Positions 45,795-56,799 are shown, numbered from the stretch's first letter. The stretch is 64,000 nt of DNA from Chloranthus sessilifolius (GCA_021018995.1 CM037587.1:11290866-11354865); one strand, 5' to 3'. Made by a program: numbers and translations. Notes: generated by a model from the letters alone, not told the origin.

Positions 45795-46639
45795 TAAGAA
45801 AATTTTCTCTATATAAATTAGGATTACGGCTAAATTTCGAGCCTTCTCATTTCATTAGCCTTGGAAATGGTTCTTTAAGCCCAATAGGAGCGGTGGCGAC
45901 TGCAGGAAAGTGCTCAAACACCAAAATCTGTAAGGCGATAGTGCATCCATAGATATTGTATTGCCCCTTTTCTGACCTTTTCGCCATTTCCCTCCTGCCA
46001 CTTGCTTTTGATATACTATCTAATAAATTATTGTAAACTATCAGGCCCCACGGTAACTTGTTGAACTCTTCAATGTTATCTACTAATTCTAAGTACCGTG
46101 TATCTACTTCCTGGTATGTCCTAAAGTAAAAAGAACATACGAAAAATAATAATGACAGTTTTAAAAAATCATCGTTGGATAAATCAGCACTGTCAATAAT
46201 TTCTTCAATACGACATCTTTACGCCGGCTTCCCCCGAAAGAATTTGTATCGCATAGTTGCTTTCTCTTTACTACCACCTTCTCGGACTCGTTCGTCAACA
46301 TGTTGAGGCCTAAAATCAAGGCTATATCGATCACATTGCAGGAGTACATTGGTGTTCTTGACCTTGAAAATATTATCTTCAACCCAAAAACTTAAAATAG
46401 CGTCAACCAAGTCTCCAACGAAACCTAATTTCTCATTCATCCTAAATAGATGACCGAATACTGAATCATCTAATATTTTCTTTCTCTCTTCGTTACAGTG
46501 CATGTAAAATTTCCTAACACCAACTCCAGAACATTTTCCGATGGGCTTTAGAGTCATGGTCATTTTCAATAACTTAGTAGGAACTGCAATATAAATAAAA
46601 AGTAATTAATAAACAAAAGAAGTGATTTTGAAAAAACTA

Positions 46640-46745
46640 CTAATCCCCTAACCTACCGATAACTTATCGATAATCTAAGTTATCGACCGATAATCTAAGT
46701 TATCGACCGATAACTTAGATTATCGGTAAGTTATCGGATTAGGTG
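46640..46745. repeat. CGAT repeat array 4 (upstream of the ULP1-like start)
   Basis: Units AAGTTATCGACCGATAATCT repeat, then reverse to form a large hairpin (CCGATAACTTAT ... ATAAGTTATCGG). Confidence 0.88.
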
Positions 46746-46984
46746 GGAAACATTGGGGATGACTAAATGTGTTGAAATGTAAAAAAAATAAATTACCTGG
46801 AAATGTAATGTGACCTTTGTGACCTTTTACCGCTTTGTCGCCGCTAAGTCGCCGCTCTCTTGTTTTTTTCAGAAAAGTTAAACTTAAAAGTAACAGTAAC
46901 TAATGAAATGTAAAAGTAGCTTTTATACTCTCTGTTAAAGGGCGGTGAAATTTTTTTTTTTATATTATTTAAAATAGGTCCTTG

Positions 46985-47102
46985 CTGACGTGGAGCAGGC
47001 GGAGGCGGCTAGGCTTGGAGCTGGTCATTAATGCAACGGTTGAAACTATAGGGCCGTTTCTGCAAATACGCAAACATATAGGGCCGAAAGTGCAAATTTC
47101 CC
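46985..47102 (-). repeat. MULE right terminal inverted repeat
   Basis: It starts CTGACGTGGAGCAGGC and ends AGTGCAAATTTCCC. About 9 bases longer than the left copy in the CGCCTCCGCC stretch. Confidence 0.92.
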
Positions 47103-48339
47103 TTTCAAAGAATCTGCCGGTTGACTGGTTTAACCGGTTCACTGGTTCAATTGGCTGGTTCTCCAATTTTTTACTAAAAAACTACTAAACCGGATTTTTT
47201 TTATTGAACCGAACTGGCAAACCTACCAGTTCTAATTCAACCGCAGTTGAACCACCGCTCCGGTCCAATTCTTACAACACTGTATCTGGTACATATCGGC
47301 AGATATGTATCAGGTTAGGCCCCATCCGATTCGGATATACACCCGGATCTGTATGAGGTCAAATATTGGGTCATATCGGCCCATATAGGGTAATCTTTAT
47401 TGGATATAAATCAGACAAAGTATCAAAAATACTTTTTGTTGTAATTTTTTAATATATTTAATATATAAATTTAAAAATGTGCTTGAATATCTGCCTGGGA
47501 CCCCAGGCGGTATGCCGATATATATCGGAATTTAAATTTGTAGTCCTTGCACTCCGTGAGAAGTAGAAGTGCAAGTCCCTACCTCCATCCAATGTAGGAG
47601 ACGACCTGAATAGTTGTAGCTATTTGGCGGGAGCACCAATGTTAATTGGTGTGTAGGTAGAAAAAAAGTGGTGTGTTACCGATATTTTTCTATATGGTGT
47701 GACTGTAATAAAAGTTGGTGTGAGAGTAACAATTGCCTTTAAGAACAACAAATTAATAACATGCAAGCTCATCAACTTAGTAACCTACAGCACAGCCATT
47801 GAGAATAGATGGAAAAAGAGCTTAATGACAGACTGGGTGGCTAAATGGTGCACCTTTTAACCCATTGAAAGGGGTTGCCATTTTTATTTAGATAGGCAGT
47901 TTTCTAGATGTTAAAATTATTATAAAACATGTGCTAATAACCTGTTTTAGAAAACCATCAATTTATTGAGAGAGAGATGCATTTTCTTTGGCTGAAGGGG
48001 AGAGAGAAAGATGCCTAAGAAAACACATTTTTTTCAAGGTTACTGTATACTTTCTTTTGATTATTTATTATTTATAACATTGGGGGCCCTCATTATGTTA
48101 CCAATATATTGAGATTTATGCACCTTATATGGCACCCTTTATAAGTAATTGAGGGGCGGTGACCGTCCTCGAAGGTCTCACGTGGAGCTTTACGTTTGGA
48201 TGTCATGTGACCCTAGAGTTGGTTTTGATTGGGTCGTTTGGATTTTGGTTTTGCCATTAGTAATAATATCCGAGCTGAGAAAGAAAGAGAAGCTCAAACT
48301 GCTCTTCTAAGACCGAGATTCTTCCCTCTCTCTCTCTCT

Positions 48340-48415
48340 CCTACCTATAAAAATATCCAACCTTAATTTATTCGTTCTCTCTATTAATCATTGTTTGCAG
48401 AAGAAATAAATAAAA
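48340..48415 (+). promoter_or_regulatory. Plant-like core promoter and leader
   Basis: A CT-rich Y-patch (48326-48342) is followed by CTATAAAAATA (48345-48355). A ~60-base leader then ends at AAAAATGG. This is a typical plant core-promoter layout for the exon that follows. Confidence 0.55.
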
Positions 48416-48548
48416 ATGGCCGCCAAGGCGATTTTTTGATTTGCGTCTTCGCAGTCTCCATCTCCATCACCACCATTCCTCGGCAAAACTGTGAAATCGA
48501 ACGACCTCAACCCCTCTGAGTTGCAGAGCCTTGCTGTTTGCTTTAACT
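48416..48548 (+). pseudogene. Candidate first exon, Ser/Pro-rich transit-peptide-like, perhaps of the PRPP synthetase remnant
   Basis: ATGGCCGCCAAGGCG starts 44 codons (MAAKAIF, one TGA at codon 8, then FASSQSPSPSPPFLGKTV and PSELQSLAVCFN), ending at a good donor T/GTAAGT. Composition fits a plastid transit peptide. A 44-codon exon lying upstream of the split PRPP synthetase exon on the same strand suggests it is that gene's first exon. However, it ends in phase 1 while the next visible exon appears to start in phase 0, so the link is unproven. Confidence 0.45.
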
Positions 48549-48579
48549 GTAAGTGTTTTTTTTTTTAATTTAATTTAAT

Positions 48580-49430
48580 ATAGGATGTTTCTCGCTTGAA
48601 TGTGGACAATGTGTTGCTTTGATGTTCTTAATTGTTTTTTAATATATATATATATTAATGGAATTGGTACTTGGAGGTTTTTAATGCTTTACTGGTGGAG
48701 GTAATATAATGTTTTGGTTTGGTTTGAATGATTTTTCATTTTCTTTTAAAGAGTTATATTGATTTTTGCGTGGTGCTTGAGTTGTTTGATTGAGGTATTT
48801 CAAGCTTTTTAAAGGGTTGTGGGATGGAAAAATATGTGTTTTTGGGAAAAAATGAGTACTTTTAGGGTTCACCGTTGAGCTCAGAGTTTGCTGTTATACG
48901 ATGTTTCTTGATTGAATGCGGACGTTGTGTCTGTTTTTATTGTTTTTTTCATGGAATTGATATTTGGGAGGTTTTTTTTAATAGGTGGAGATAATTTAAT
49001 GTTCTGGTTTGGTTTAAATGATTTTATTTTTATTTTATTTTTTGGAGTTATATTGATTTTTGCGCGACGCTCGAGTTGTATGTTTGTTATATTTTAAGCT
49101 TTTTTAAGTGTTTTGGGTTGGTGAAATATGTTTATTTGGGAAAAAAATGCGAACTTTTTGGGTTTATGATTGAGCTCAGAGTTTTATGTGTATTTGATAT
49201 TTCTTGATTGGCAGTGGAATTGATATTTGGAGATTTTTTTAATGCATTAGCGGCAGTTGTTTTTTTAAGGAGTTATGTTGATTTTGGTGTGGCGCTTGAG
49301 TTGTATGTAATCTATGTTTCAAGCTTTGTTAAGCGTTTTGGGATGTTGATATATATGTATTTGGGAAAAAATGCGAAGGGTTTATGATTTAACTCAAAGA
49401 GTTTTATTTTTATATGATGTTTCTTGATGG
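48580..49430. repeat. ~310-bp tandem repeat, three units
   Basis: Units restart at GATGTTTCTTGATTGAATG-like words at ~48584, ~48900, ~49196 and ~49418. Each contains TTTGGGATGGAAAAATATG and GTTTATGATTGAGCTCAGAG. More copies lie at 52740-53120, and an inverted one at ~52262-52640. Confidence 0.82.
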
Positions 49431-49435
49431 AATGT

Positions 49436-52256
49436 GGATGTTTAGTTGTTGTGATCTTAGTGAATGTAAGTGGCTCCTCTATATAAGGAGACCACCTCTT
49501 ATGATTCATTTGACACCTCAACAATAACATGGTAGTCTTTTGTCTTTGTTGTTCTCTCTCGTTCCTCTTTCAATAATAAACCTTTAATGGGTATTTCTTC
49601 AGTTTATTATCCTTGCTAGACTATAAGTATATTTACGCCTGTTTAGTTTATGGTTTCTCCAATTGTTTAGTTTATTGTTTCTCCAACACCCTTTACCTCC
49701 ATGCAAGATTCAAATTTGGTGTCATTGCAGCTATCCATCATCCATTTTATGTTAGTCGTCTTCCTTCTCAATGTTCTTTGTCATTTTGACCTTTTTTAGG
49801 GTTGGGGGAGAAGAGGCTGCTGTTGTGTATCAGTCATTGAAGACAAGAAAAAAGGGTGGGTTGCTGTGAAACCAACATTAAAAAAAAGGATGAAGTAGGG
49901 GCTGTTGTAGGTTGTAGCACCCAAGGAAGAAGAAAAAAAATGAAGAAAGAAATACGAGGAATAGAGTGGGAACTGAGAAGAGAAAAAAGAAGAAGAAAAT
50001 GACTGTTGTAGCAGCCATTGAAGAAGAAAGAAAAAAGACAATGTCTTAAAAAGATGCCCAGCAGGTGTTTGGTGAAATGCCTGAGTGGATTTCAGGTCAC
50101 TTTTTGAGTTTCTTGCACACTAGTGGTGCATAGTTTGTGATTTGTGGCTCTTCTGGGTGTTGATGGCTGATTTAAATGTCATTTGGTGTGATATTTGTTA
50201 CCAATTTGACCATATACAAAGTTATTTTTAAAGCATAGGGTTACTGTGTATGTTGGGAGGTCATGTGACCAGTTTAATGCCAACTTTGAAAATTGTTGTG
50301 TATAAGGTTTTTTAAGTGTATTTGAGTTTGATTTATTGTTGTTCTGGTTGCTACTGGTATCTACTAAGGTGGTGGATGATGAGTCATGTTTACATCATAT
50401 TCTTGAAGGTTGTTTGAGACCGATTCTATTGGTTGTACAACCAGATTTTATCCACCAATTGTCCAATATCTGTGACTGGATTTATCCTTCTTTGGTTGAT
50501 ATAATGATTTGTAGTGATGAAATGTGGACATTCATGAAGATGTATTTATCAAAGACTGTATTGATACTGGTTACAGTTGATGGTTATCAATCTCTTATGA
50601 TAAAGGTCAATGATGCTATTTGTTAATGTTGTACCTTGATCTCTATCGATTGATCTTTTGTGTTGCTGTTGTTGGAGATTTTATTATTTATATGCTGTCT
50701 TGAGATCCGTGAAGACTATTGTTATGTATGTTTAGAAATCCCTGCTGATTACTGCCATGAAATCTTTGAAATCACGAATCTGTATCATAGATTGAGATGT
50801 GTTGGTTGCTATTGGAGTTGATTGGTGTCCCCAGTACCATTACTTTTATGAGTTTTTATTGTGGTTGTATACCATCAAAATATCTTAGATTATATTTTAG
50901 GTCATTGATGTAGGCCATAGAGCCAATTGGATAGTACCAAGAATAATGTTATTGAACCATAGTGTGCAGCACATGGCCACTTGAGTGTAGTGTTGCACCA
51001 AGCTGTTAAGGGACTGTGATGTATACCACATGGCCACTTGAGTGCGGTAGTGCACCAAGTTGTTGGTGAGTGCAGGTAGTTGCACCACGTTGATTATTGG
51101 ACACCTTTAGTTGTTGACTGTATCAAGCCAGAGAAAGATGATGGTGTAACCATGCATCTTTTCTTACGTATTTGTGGGCAAGTTGGACACCCATGTCATT
51201 GATGATCCAACTTGAGGGGAGTATTGGAGATAGTAATATATGTATGATGTGTAGGAAACAATAGTGTTTTTTTTTATCGATAACAAGAGATTTCATTCCA
51301 AAGAAAAAAAAAACCTCGCAAGAAGCTGGAAAATACAACAAGGGGGAACAAAAACAGCAAAAATAACAAAAAGGAAAAAACATAGAAAACGACCAGCCGG
51401 GCTATAGGCTGATCCCATCCCAGCAGGCGACCGCAAAGAAGGATCAGAAGACTAAATCTCCTAATCCCTGCCCCCCGTATTCATCCAACATCACCCAGTG
51501 GGACATCAGATCTTTGATTTGGTTTAGAATGGTCCCGATCGGTCGACGCTTGCGACTAAAAACTCTCGCATTCCTTTCAAGCCAAATATTCCACAACACC
51601 GCGTAAGATCCCACTCTCCAAAAAGCTCCTTGCGAACCTTCTCATCTGAGGCCATTCCATGAAACCAAAAATTGAGGAAGATTGTCCGGAACAACTCATC
51701 TGAGATCAAAAGAGCTCAGGATAGTACCCCATATTTTGTAGCGGCCCCACAGTGAATAAACATGTGCGGTATGGATTCTTCCTCCCGGAGGCACATAGGG
51801 CATCTATTCCGAAGGAGTTTACCCCGAATTAACAGTTGATCCATCGTTAGAATGCGGCCACTCACCACTGTCCAGGTGAAAAATCTCACTTTAGGAGGAA
51901 TTGGTGCCTTCCAGATGAAGGCCCATTCCACTCTAATGAGTGGTCTAAATGCGAGCGTATGGTAGAAAGACTTGACGGAAAAGACCCCATTCTTGCCAAA
52001 ATCAACAATAGTGTTAAGTATGGAGTGTACTGTCCACATAAAAATAAATGGCTGTCATTAGTTATGGGTGAGGTGTCCTTAGTGAATGTAAGTGACTCCT
52101 ATATATAAGGAGACCTCAATCGTAACAATGTAGTCTGTGGTGTTCATTGTTCTCTCTCCTTCTTCCTCTTTCTCTAATAATCTCTTCATGGGTATTTCTT
52201 ATCTTTGTCTTTATTTTATTATCCTTGTTAGATTAGAAGTATATTTACTTTAACAT
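49436..52256 (+). mobile_element. Old Copia-like LTR pair, internal domains not recognisable
   Basis: The blocks agtgaatgtaagtggctcct...tctctctc (49457-49640) and agtgaatgtaagtgactcct (52083-52256) match as LTR tails. Upstream of the right one is aacttgaggggagtattgga (~51210), the usual purine tract and LTR start of Copia elements. A LINE interrupts the right LTR. No pol domain was recognised in between. The element is broken and old. Confidence 0.5.
51269..52003 (-). mobile_element. 5'-truncated L1 LINE, 735 bp, with 12-base target duplication
   Basis: aacaatagtgtt occurs at 51257-51268 and 52004-52015. Poly-T (51269 on) is the tail of a minus-strand element. The protein has the zinc-binding RT tail (zf-RVT): NGVFSVKSFYHTLAFRPL, WKAPIPPKVRFFTWTVVSGR and RCPMCLREEESIPHMFIHC. 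The frame breaks after the last segment. Confidence 0.9.
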
Positions 52257-52639
52257 CAAACGCGACAGAAAAATCATAAAAATTCAAAATAATTAAAAAA
52301 TACCTCTACCATTAATGCATAAAACACCTCCCAAATATCAATTCCACTATTAAAAATATAAACAATTAAAAACATCAAAACAACACCATTTCCACATTCA
52401 ATCGAGAACATCATATAAAAATAAAACTCCGAGTTAAATCATAAACCCTGAAAGTTTGCAGTTTTGTCCAAATGCACCTCTCCATCCCAAAACCCTTAAA
52501 AAAAGCTTGAACTATAAAAACATATCACTCAAGCACCACGCCAAAATCAACATAACTCTTTGAAAAAAAAACCTCCACCGTTGATGCATTAAAAAACTCT
52601 CCGAAATCCCAAGTTCATTAAAAAAAAAAAAAGACACCC

Positions 52640-52735
52640 CACACATAACTAATGGCACCCACTCACTTTTATGTGGACACTACACTCCATACTTAGCACT
52701 ATTGCTCTTACCCACCATACATATATTACTATCTT
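52640..52735 (-). repeat. Inverted fragment of the Copia-like LTR
   Basis: The reverse complement (gatagtaatatatgtatg ... aagtatggagtgtagtgtcc) matches the start of the right LTR at ~51225-51260 plus 52016-52040. It lies between an inverted and a direct unit of the 310-bp repeat. Confidence 0.72.
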
Positions 52736-53129
52736 CAACTCTTGAGTTGTATGTTGCTAAGCTTTTTGAAGGATTTTGGGATGGAAAAATATGTGTATTT
52801 GGGAAAAACTGCAAACTTTTAGGGTTTGTTATTGAGCTCAAAGTTTTATTTGTTATATGATGTTTCTCGATTGAATGTGAACATCTTGATGTTTTTAATT
52901 ATTTTTTTTGTTAATGGAATTAATATTTGGGAGCTTTTTTAATGCATTAGTAGTGACGGTGATTTTTATTTAAAGAGTTTTGTTGTTTCTTGCGTGGTGC
53001 TTGAGTTGATTGTTTGCTATTTTCAAGCTTTTTTAGGGGTTTTGGGATGGAAAAATATATGTATTTGGGCAAAACTGCCAACTTTTAGGGGTTATAATTG
53101 AACTCAGAGTTTTATTCATATTTCTCGCT

Positions 53130-54870
53130 AGGATGCGTCAGCTGGGATTTTGGGTGGCCATTTATTCGATTGTTGCATTATGGAAAATTTAGTTTATTTA
53201 TTGGATACAAAATGCATTTAATAATGAATTATTATAGTTTATTTGTTTAAAAATAAATAAATTATGCTAAGATAAGACAACACAGTGTAATGAATGATAA
53301 ATTGTATATATGAAACTCTATTATGAAGTTTTTTTTTTTTGTGGGGCAATAAAAAACTATCTTATACATTTGATGATATGAATAATCTGTAGAAATACAA
53401 GAAAACTGTCAAAATATGGAGAAAGATGATTCTCTCAAGTCTCTAGCATACTTGTTGTAGATCTACAAATACATTTGCGTTTACTACCTTTATAAAAGAC
53501 ACTAAAAATTACCTATTCAATGAAAAAATAAGGTGCATATGTTTGAAATTTTCTTCGAGAAGATGCACAACTAATAGATCATGCATTTCTTTGTTGAATA
53601 ACATACAAAAAAGTAAAAATTGTTTAATTTGAATTGTTCTGTAGTAGAAAACCTTAGGTCTTAGCCTTGGATCTTTAACTTAAAACTACCTATAAAACCG
53701 CTCCAGCCTCTCTAAATCCTTAGCTTCCATCACAAACACCCACCTTCTCTAACTGAAGCCTTTATGTTCTTGTACTCTATCTAAGCCTTTAATCAACATC
53801 ACGCCAGCCTCAAACAAACATTTCTCAGCCATACCACGACCTCTCCTCAGCTCTCTACCTTTCCAATGGTTCAGATTGAGATCTGGTGGTTCTGAGTTAT
53901 GTGTTGGACATCTTGCATTTTTTGAATCAACCCCCAAAAGGGCAATAAATTGGTCCAACTTACCTTGCTTCTATTGTAAAAAAAATTGTAAGCTATATTG
54001 TTCTTTATTTTTCCGCATCTCAACCACCTTTGTAATCCTTTTGATGTATGGAAGTGACTAAATCTTTAAAGTTTGAAATTTGGACCCTGCTTAGGATATT
54101 TTATTTTTTCTTTTCATATTTATTTGCACATGTCTTATTCCGAAAAAAAAACTGTTATTTTTTTCTGATGAAACTGTAACATTGTTTGATATACATTATA
54201 GTCAAAGAGAACCATTGGCTTGGTTTATGCAATTAATATAATACTGTGTTGCACATCTCTTACCGTCCAGAATGTGGATATACATTCTTGAGATTGAGTT
54301 GTTGGTATATTCTAGAAGACCTACGTTACTTAATGCGTTCCTTCTACCATCAAAAGGTGAATTGGTACAGAGCGAACCAATTCGCCTTCAATTCGGTGGT
54401 GATGAGCAAATTGCATTTAAGTGGGTTAAAAGGTAAAAATTCCTAAGGACAGGGAAGGAGTTGAACCCATGACCTTGGGTCCAATGCTAAAACTGTTAAA
54501 ACTACCTTTCCAACTAAGCTAACAATCCTTATAGAGCAATAAGTAAACTTTAGTAGTTATACTTCTAATTCTTGCTTAATAAAAAAAGTAATAAATACAA
54601 ATTAAAAATTAAAAACTCATCCTACCCTTAGTGAACCGGGTTCGCATGAAAGTAGCGAATTGCGAATTGCGAACTCGAATTCGAATCAAGCGAATTGCCA
54701 ATAAAGTAACATAGTAGTAGACATACCTCGCTGCATGAATTTCTTATATTTGATACCGATAGATGTTCAATCACTAAGATTACAGTGATTGCTCACGTCT
54801 TTATTTTAATTCCTTGAACTTTTATAAATTCACCCTTCTTCATGTCTCTTATGATTTCTTTTATTTGGCA
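53130..54870. other. No gene seen; intron-like
   Basis: AT-rich. A 69-codon minus frame at 53749-53958 (GRELRRGRGMAEKC) is not recognised. A SINE-like unit lies at 54440-54530. A GCGAATTGCGAACTCGAATT palindromic stretch lies at ~54650-54700. Confidence 0.5.
54440..54530 (-). mobile_element. tRNA-derived SINE-like unit
   Basis: On minus, TTAGCTTAGTTGGAAAGG fits an RNA polymerase III A box. GGTTCAACTCC, about 40 bases on, fits a B box. No cloverleaf or CCA-end context supports a working tRNA. Confidence 0.5.
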
Positions 54871-54971
54871 GAAGGCGAAATTGGCAAAATCGTCTAAGTT
54901 CACTAATGGAAGACTGTGCACACCGATGTTAAAAGATAGTCACTCTGTAGCTGACTTCTAGGTACACGACT

Positions 54972-56067
54972 TGATGGACACATCCAATTCAAGCAACCGC
55001 CCATACCATATCGGAGGCGAAAGAAGTATATCAAAGTGATCAGAAAGAAGGAAAGTTACTTATCGAAAGAAGAGTAACTTTTAATCCCGTCACTTTTATG
55101 TGTGACCTATTTTGACGTGTCAAATGAAGTCGAATTGATATGAAATTGGTCATATTTGAAAGCTTATTGAAGTAGCTTTCCAACGAGCTAAAAATTGAGC
55201 AATTCCGACAAGTATTAAAGAAGTTATGGTCAATTTTCGGAAGCTGCATCAAAAGTGACGAATTTCAAAAATCTTAATTGAATTATGATTAGTCTCTTTT
55301 ATTATTTTATTTTAGAAAATAAGAGTTGTTTCTTTTATTAGAAATAGGATTAGTTTCCTTATTTTTTTAGAAGAATTAAGATATTTCTTTTATTTGAATT
55401 AGGAATTATAGTTATACTAGGATTTCTAATTTTAGAAGAATTAGGATTTTTTTTTATTTGAATTAGGAATTAGAGTTATACTAGAATTTCTAATTTTATG
55501 CATTGGTTAGCCTATTTAAAGGCTTGTAAACACTTTTATTATAACTTTTGGTTAATGAAAATTGCTTATGCAAAATTGAGAATTCTAAACTTTCGTGAGG
55601 GTGTGATTTTCTCAAAATGGAGAGTGATTCTTTGATTCCCGCTTGCGGTTTGGTGCGATGCCAAATGTTCTTCCATCTCTATCTTCTCTAGATTTACGGT
55701 TTGTGTAAGTAGCGTAACCCTAATTATTTTGTTTATTTCATAAAATCCAAAATCAACCTATTTGTTCATCATAAATCATTACTAGCCTTTTAATTTTGTT
55801 CGGTATCGAGAGAACCCACTTACGAGTTCGTTCGACGCCCTAAAACTATCGGAGATCTAGCCGTTCATAAGAACCCTAGTCTTATAGATCTGCGATAGGG
55901 AATGCACACTAAAGTAATGCTATTTTGGGCCGGAATTAAATCACCTAATTGAATTTTCAGAATTTTTCGTGGTAATTTTGTTATGAGAAATTGTTATTTT
56001 TTAATTGATTAAATTAATTTTAATCCTAATCTCGCCCTAACATTGCATTGAGTAAGTACCCGCATCA
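54972..56067 (+). repeat. 5' LTR of chromovirus
   Basis: Starts TGATGGACACATCC, ends GTACCCGCATCA. It contains the repeated gagtaacttttaatcccg and ggcttgtaaacactttta blocks shared with the 3' copy. Confidence 0.9.
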
Positions 56068-56799
56068 AATTGGTAAAAGCAATATTTCATATTTGTCTAG
56101 CTTTTGTCTGAAAATTTTCGTATGAAATTTGTCATCTGGCTTGCGTCTGAAAATTATCGTCTAGGTTTTGTCTGAAAATTTTTGTGTGCCTTTTGTCTGA
56201 GATTTTCTTCTGGCTTTTGTCTATTTTTCGTATGGTTTTTTCGCTTGACTTTTGTCTTGTTTTTTTCTAGTTTTTTTGTCTGATTTTTGTATAGCTTTTG
56301 TCTGAATTTTTTTTTTGTCTAGTTTTGTCTTGCATCGTCATAGATCTCGATAGGATAGAAGCCCTTCTTGATGATTTTGCGACCGCCTTTCAGGCCCAAC
56401 TGCAAACTCAGTAGGAGGATTTAAAAATTTGTCATACTCAAAATCATAGTCGGACTTTTCAACTCGAGTCAAGGTCCCAAGGAGCACCTACACTAAAGGG
56501 AGCTCTAATTTACAGGTTCCACCATCGATACCCGTGATTACTCCTCTGCATCCCCAAATTGCTAAAGCAAGAGGAGTGAGTGTTGAGAACCCTAATCCTT
56601 GTAGTCGTAACAAGTGCTATAAGTGTCAAGGACTTGGGCACTTTGCGTGCCAATGCCCTCAAAATCTCTCACTCTGAATTTATTGATTAAAAGTGAGAAC
56701 TGTAAGGAGCCAACAAAGAGGGCAGTGGAAATTGTGCATGACCCTAGTACCGTGATGAGTGACAAGGAGATACAAGAAGCTGATGAAAGTCTTGTTTGT

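Larger units (their letters stand above)
40620..46569 (-). pseudogene. ULP1-like cysteine protease with DUF1985 N-terminus, MULE-borne, split by a solo LTR
   Basis: ULP1-type (C48) proteases cleave SUMO or related tags; MULE copies have no proven role. Reading 5' to 3' on minus: a DUF1985-like region from MKMTMTLKPIGKCSGVGVRK (46569) through FGHLFRMNEKLGFVGDLVDA; WGLIVYNNLLDSIS and YNIYGCTIALQILVFE (46110-45800); after the LTR, an acidic linker (42700-43073); a coiled coil TIEQLRRDKKALQEENKAIR (42469-42669); a Pro/Gln/Ser repeat APKPTAPQQSHQSS (41700-42100); and the protease (RSWLNNEVIDAYSRVL at ~41460; histidine in HSHWALAI, aspartate in IKLIDPA, Q and C in QQNGWDCGVY, 40620-40925). The catalytic H-D-Q-C set is present. 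A TGA interrupts LMK/EGSKFSRN at ~45845 where tryptophan would fit. Exon limits are approximate. Confidence 0.85.
36686..47102 (+). mobile_element. Autonomous-type MULE carrying transposase and ULP1-like genes (Kaonashi-like), 10.4 kb
   Basis: A perfect 9-base target duplication, tttcaaaga, lies at 36677-36685 and 47103-47111. Terminal inverted repeats of ~110-118 bp start GGGAAATTTGCACTTTCGGC on both ends (36686-36794; 46985-47102) and are about 85-90% alike. Inside are a MudrA-type transposase on plus (37210-39773) and a ULP1/DUF1985 gene on minus (40620-46569), tail to tail. CGAT-rich repeat arrays fill each spacer and a solo LTR is nested at 43074-45794. Removing that LTR leaves about 7.7 kb. 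This gene pair is the mark of Kaonashi MULEs described in plants. The transposase is decayed, so this copy is probably no longer mobile by itself. Confidence 0.9.
36101..47282. mobile_element. hAT-like MITE split by the MULE
   Basis: The left end TAGTGTTTTGAAACCGAACC and the complement of the right end (CAGTGTTGTAAGAATTGGAC) match the hAT MITE at 8006-8467. Flanks tatctaat (36093-36100) and tatctggt (47283-47290) agree at 6 of 8. Net length without the MULE and one duplication is about 756 bp. Interior is CCGGTTCAAC-rich. Confidence 0.75.
36071..47520. mobile_element. Outer inverted-repeat element (TATCGG family) split by younger insertions
   Basis: The left remnant accatggttttaaatatcgatca (36071-36100) resembles the start of the TATCGG elements near 3314 and 5458. 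The right remnant (47283-~47520) has the family's TACATATCGGCAGATATG and CATATCGGCCCATA words. Everything between is the hAT MITE and its contents. The right limit is approximate. Confidence 0.55.

Noticed and set aside
50336-50626. 96-codon plus frame between the Copia-like LTRs
   Set aside because: Does not resemble gag, protease, integrase or RT; probably chance.
53749-53958. 69-codon minus frame with GRELRRGRGMAEKC
   Set aside because: Looks protein-like in part but I could not tie it to a family; left unannotated.
54440-54530. True tRNA gene
   Set aside because: A- and B-box-like words only; no cloverleaf pairing could be traced.
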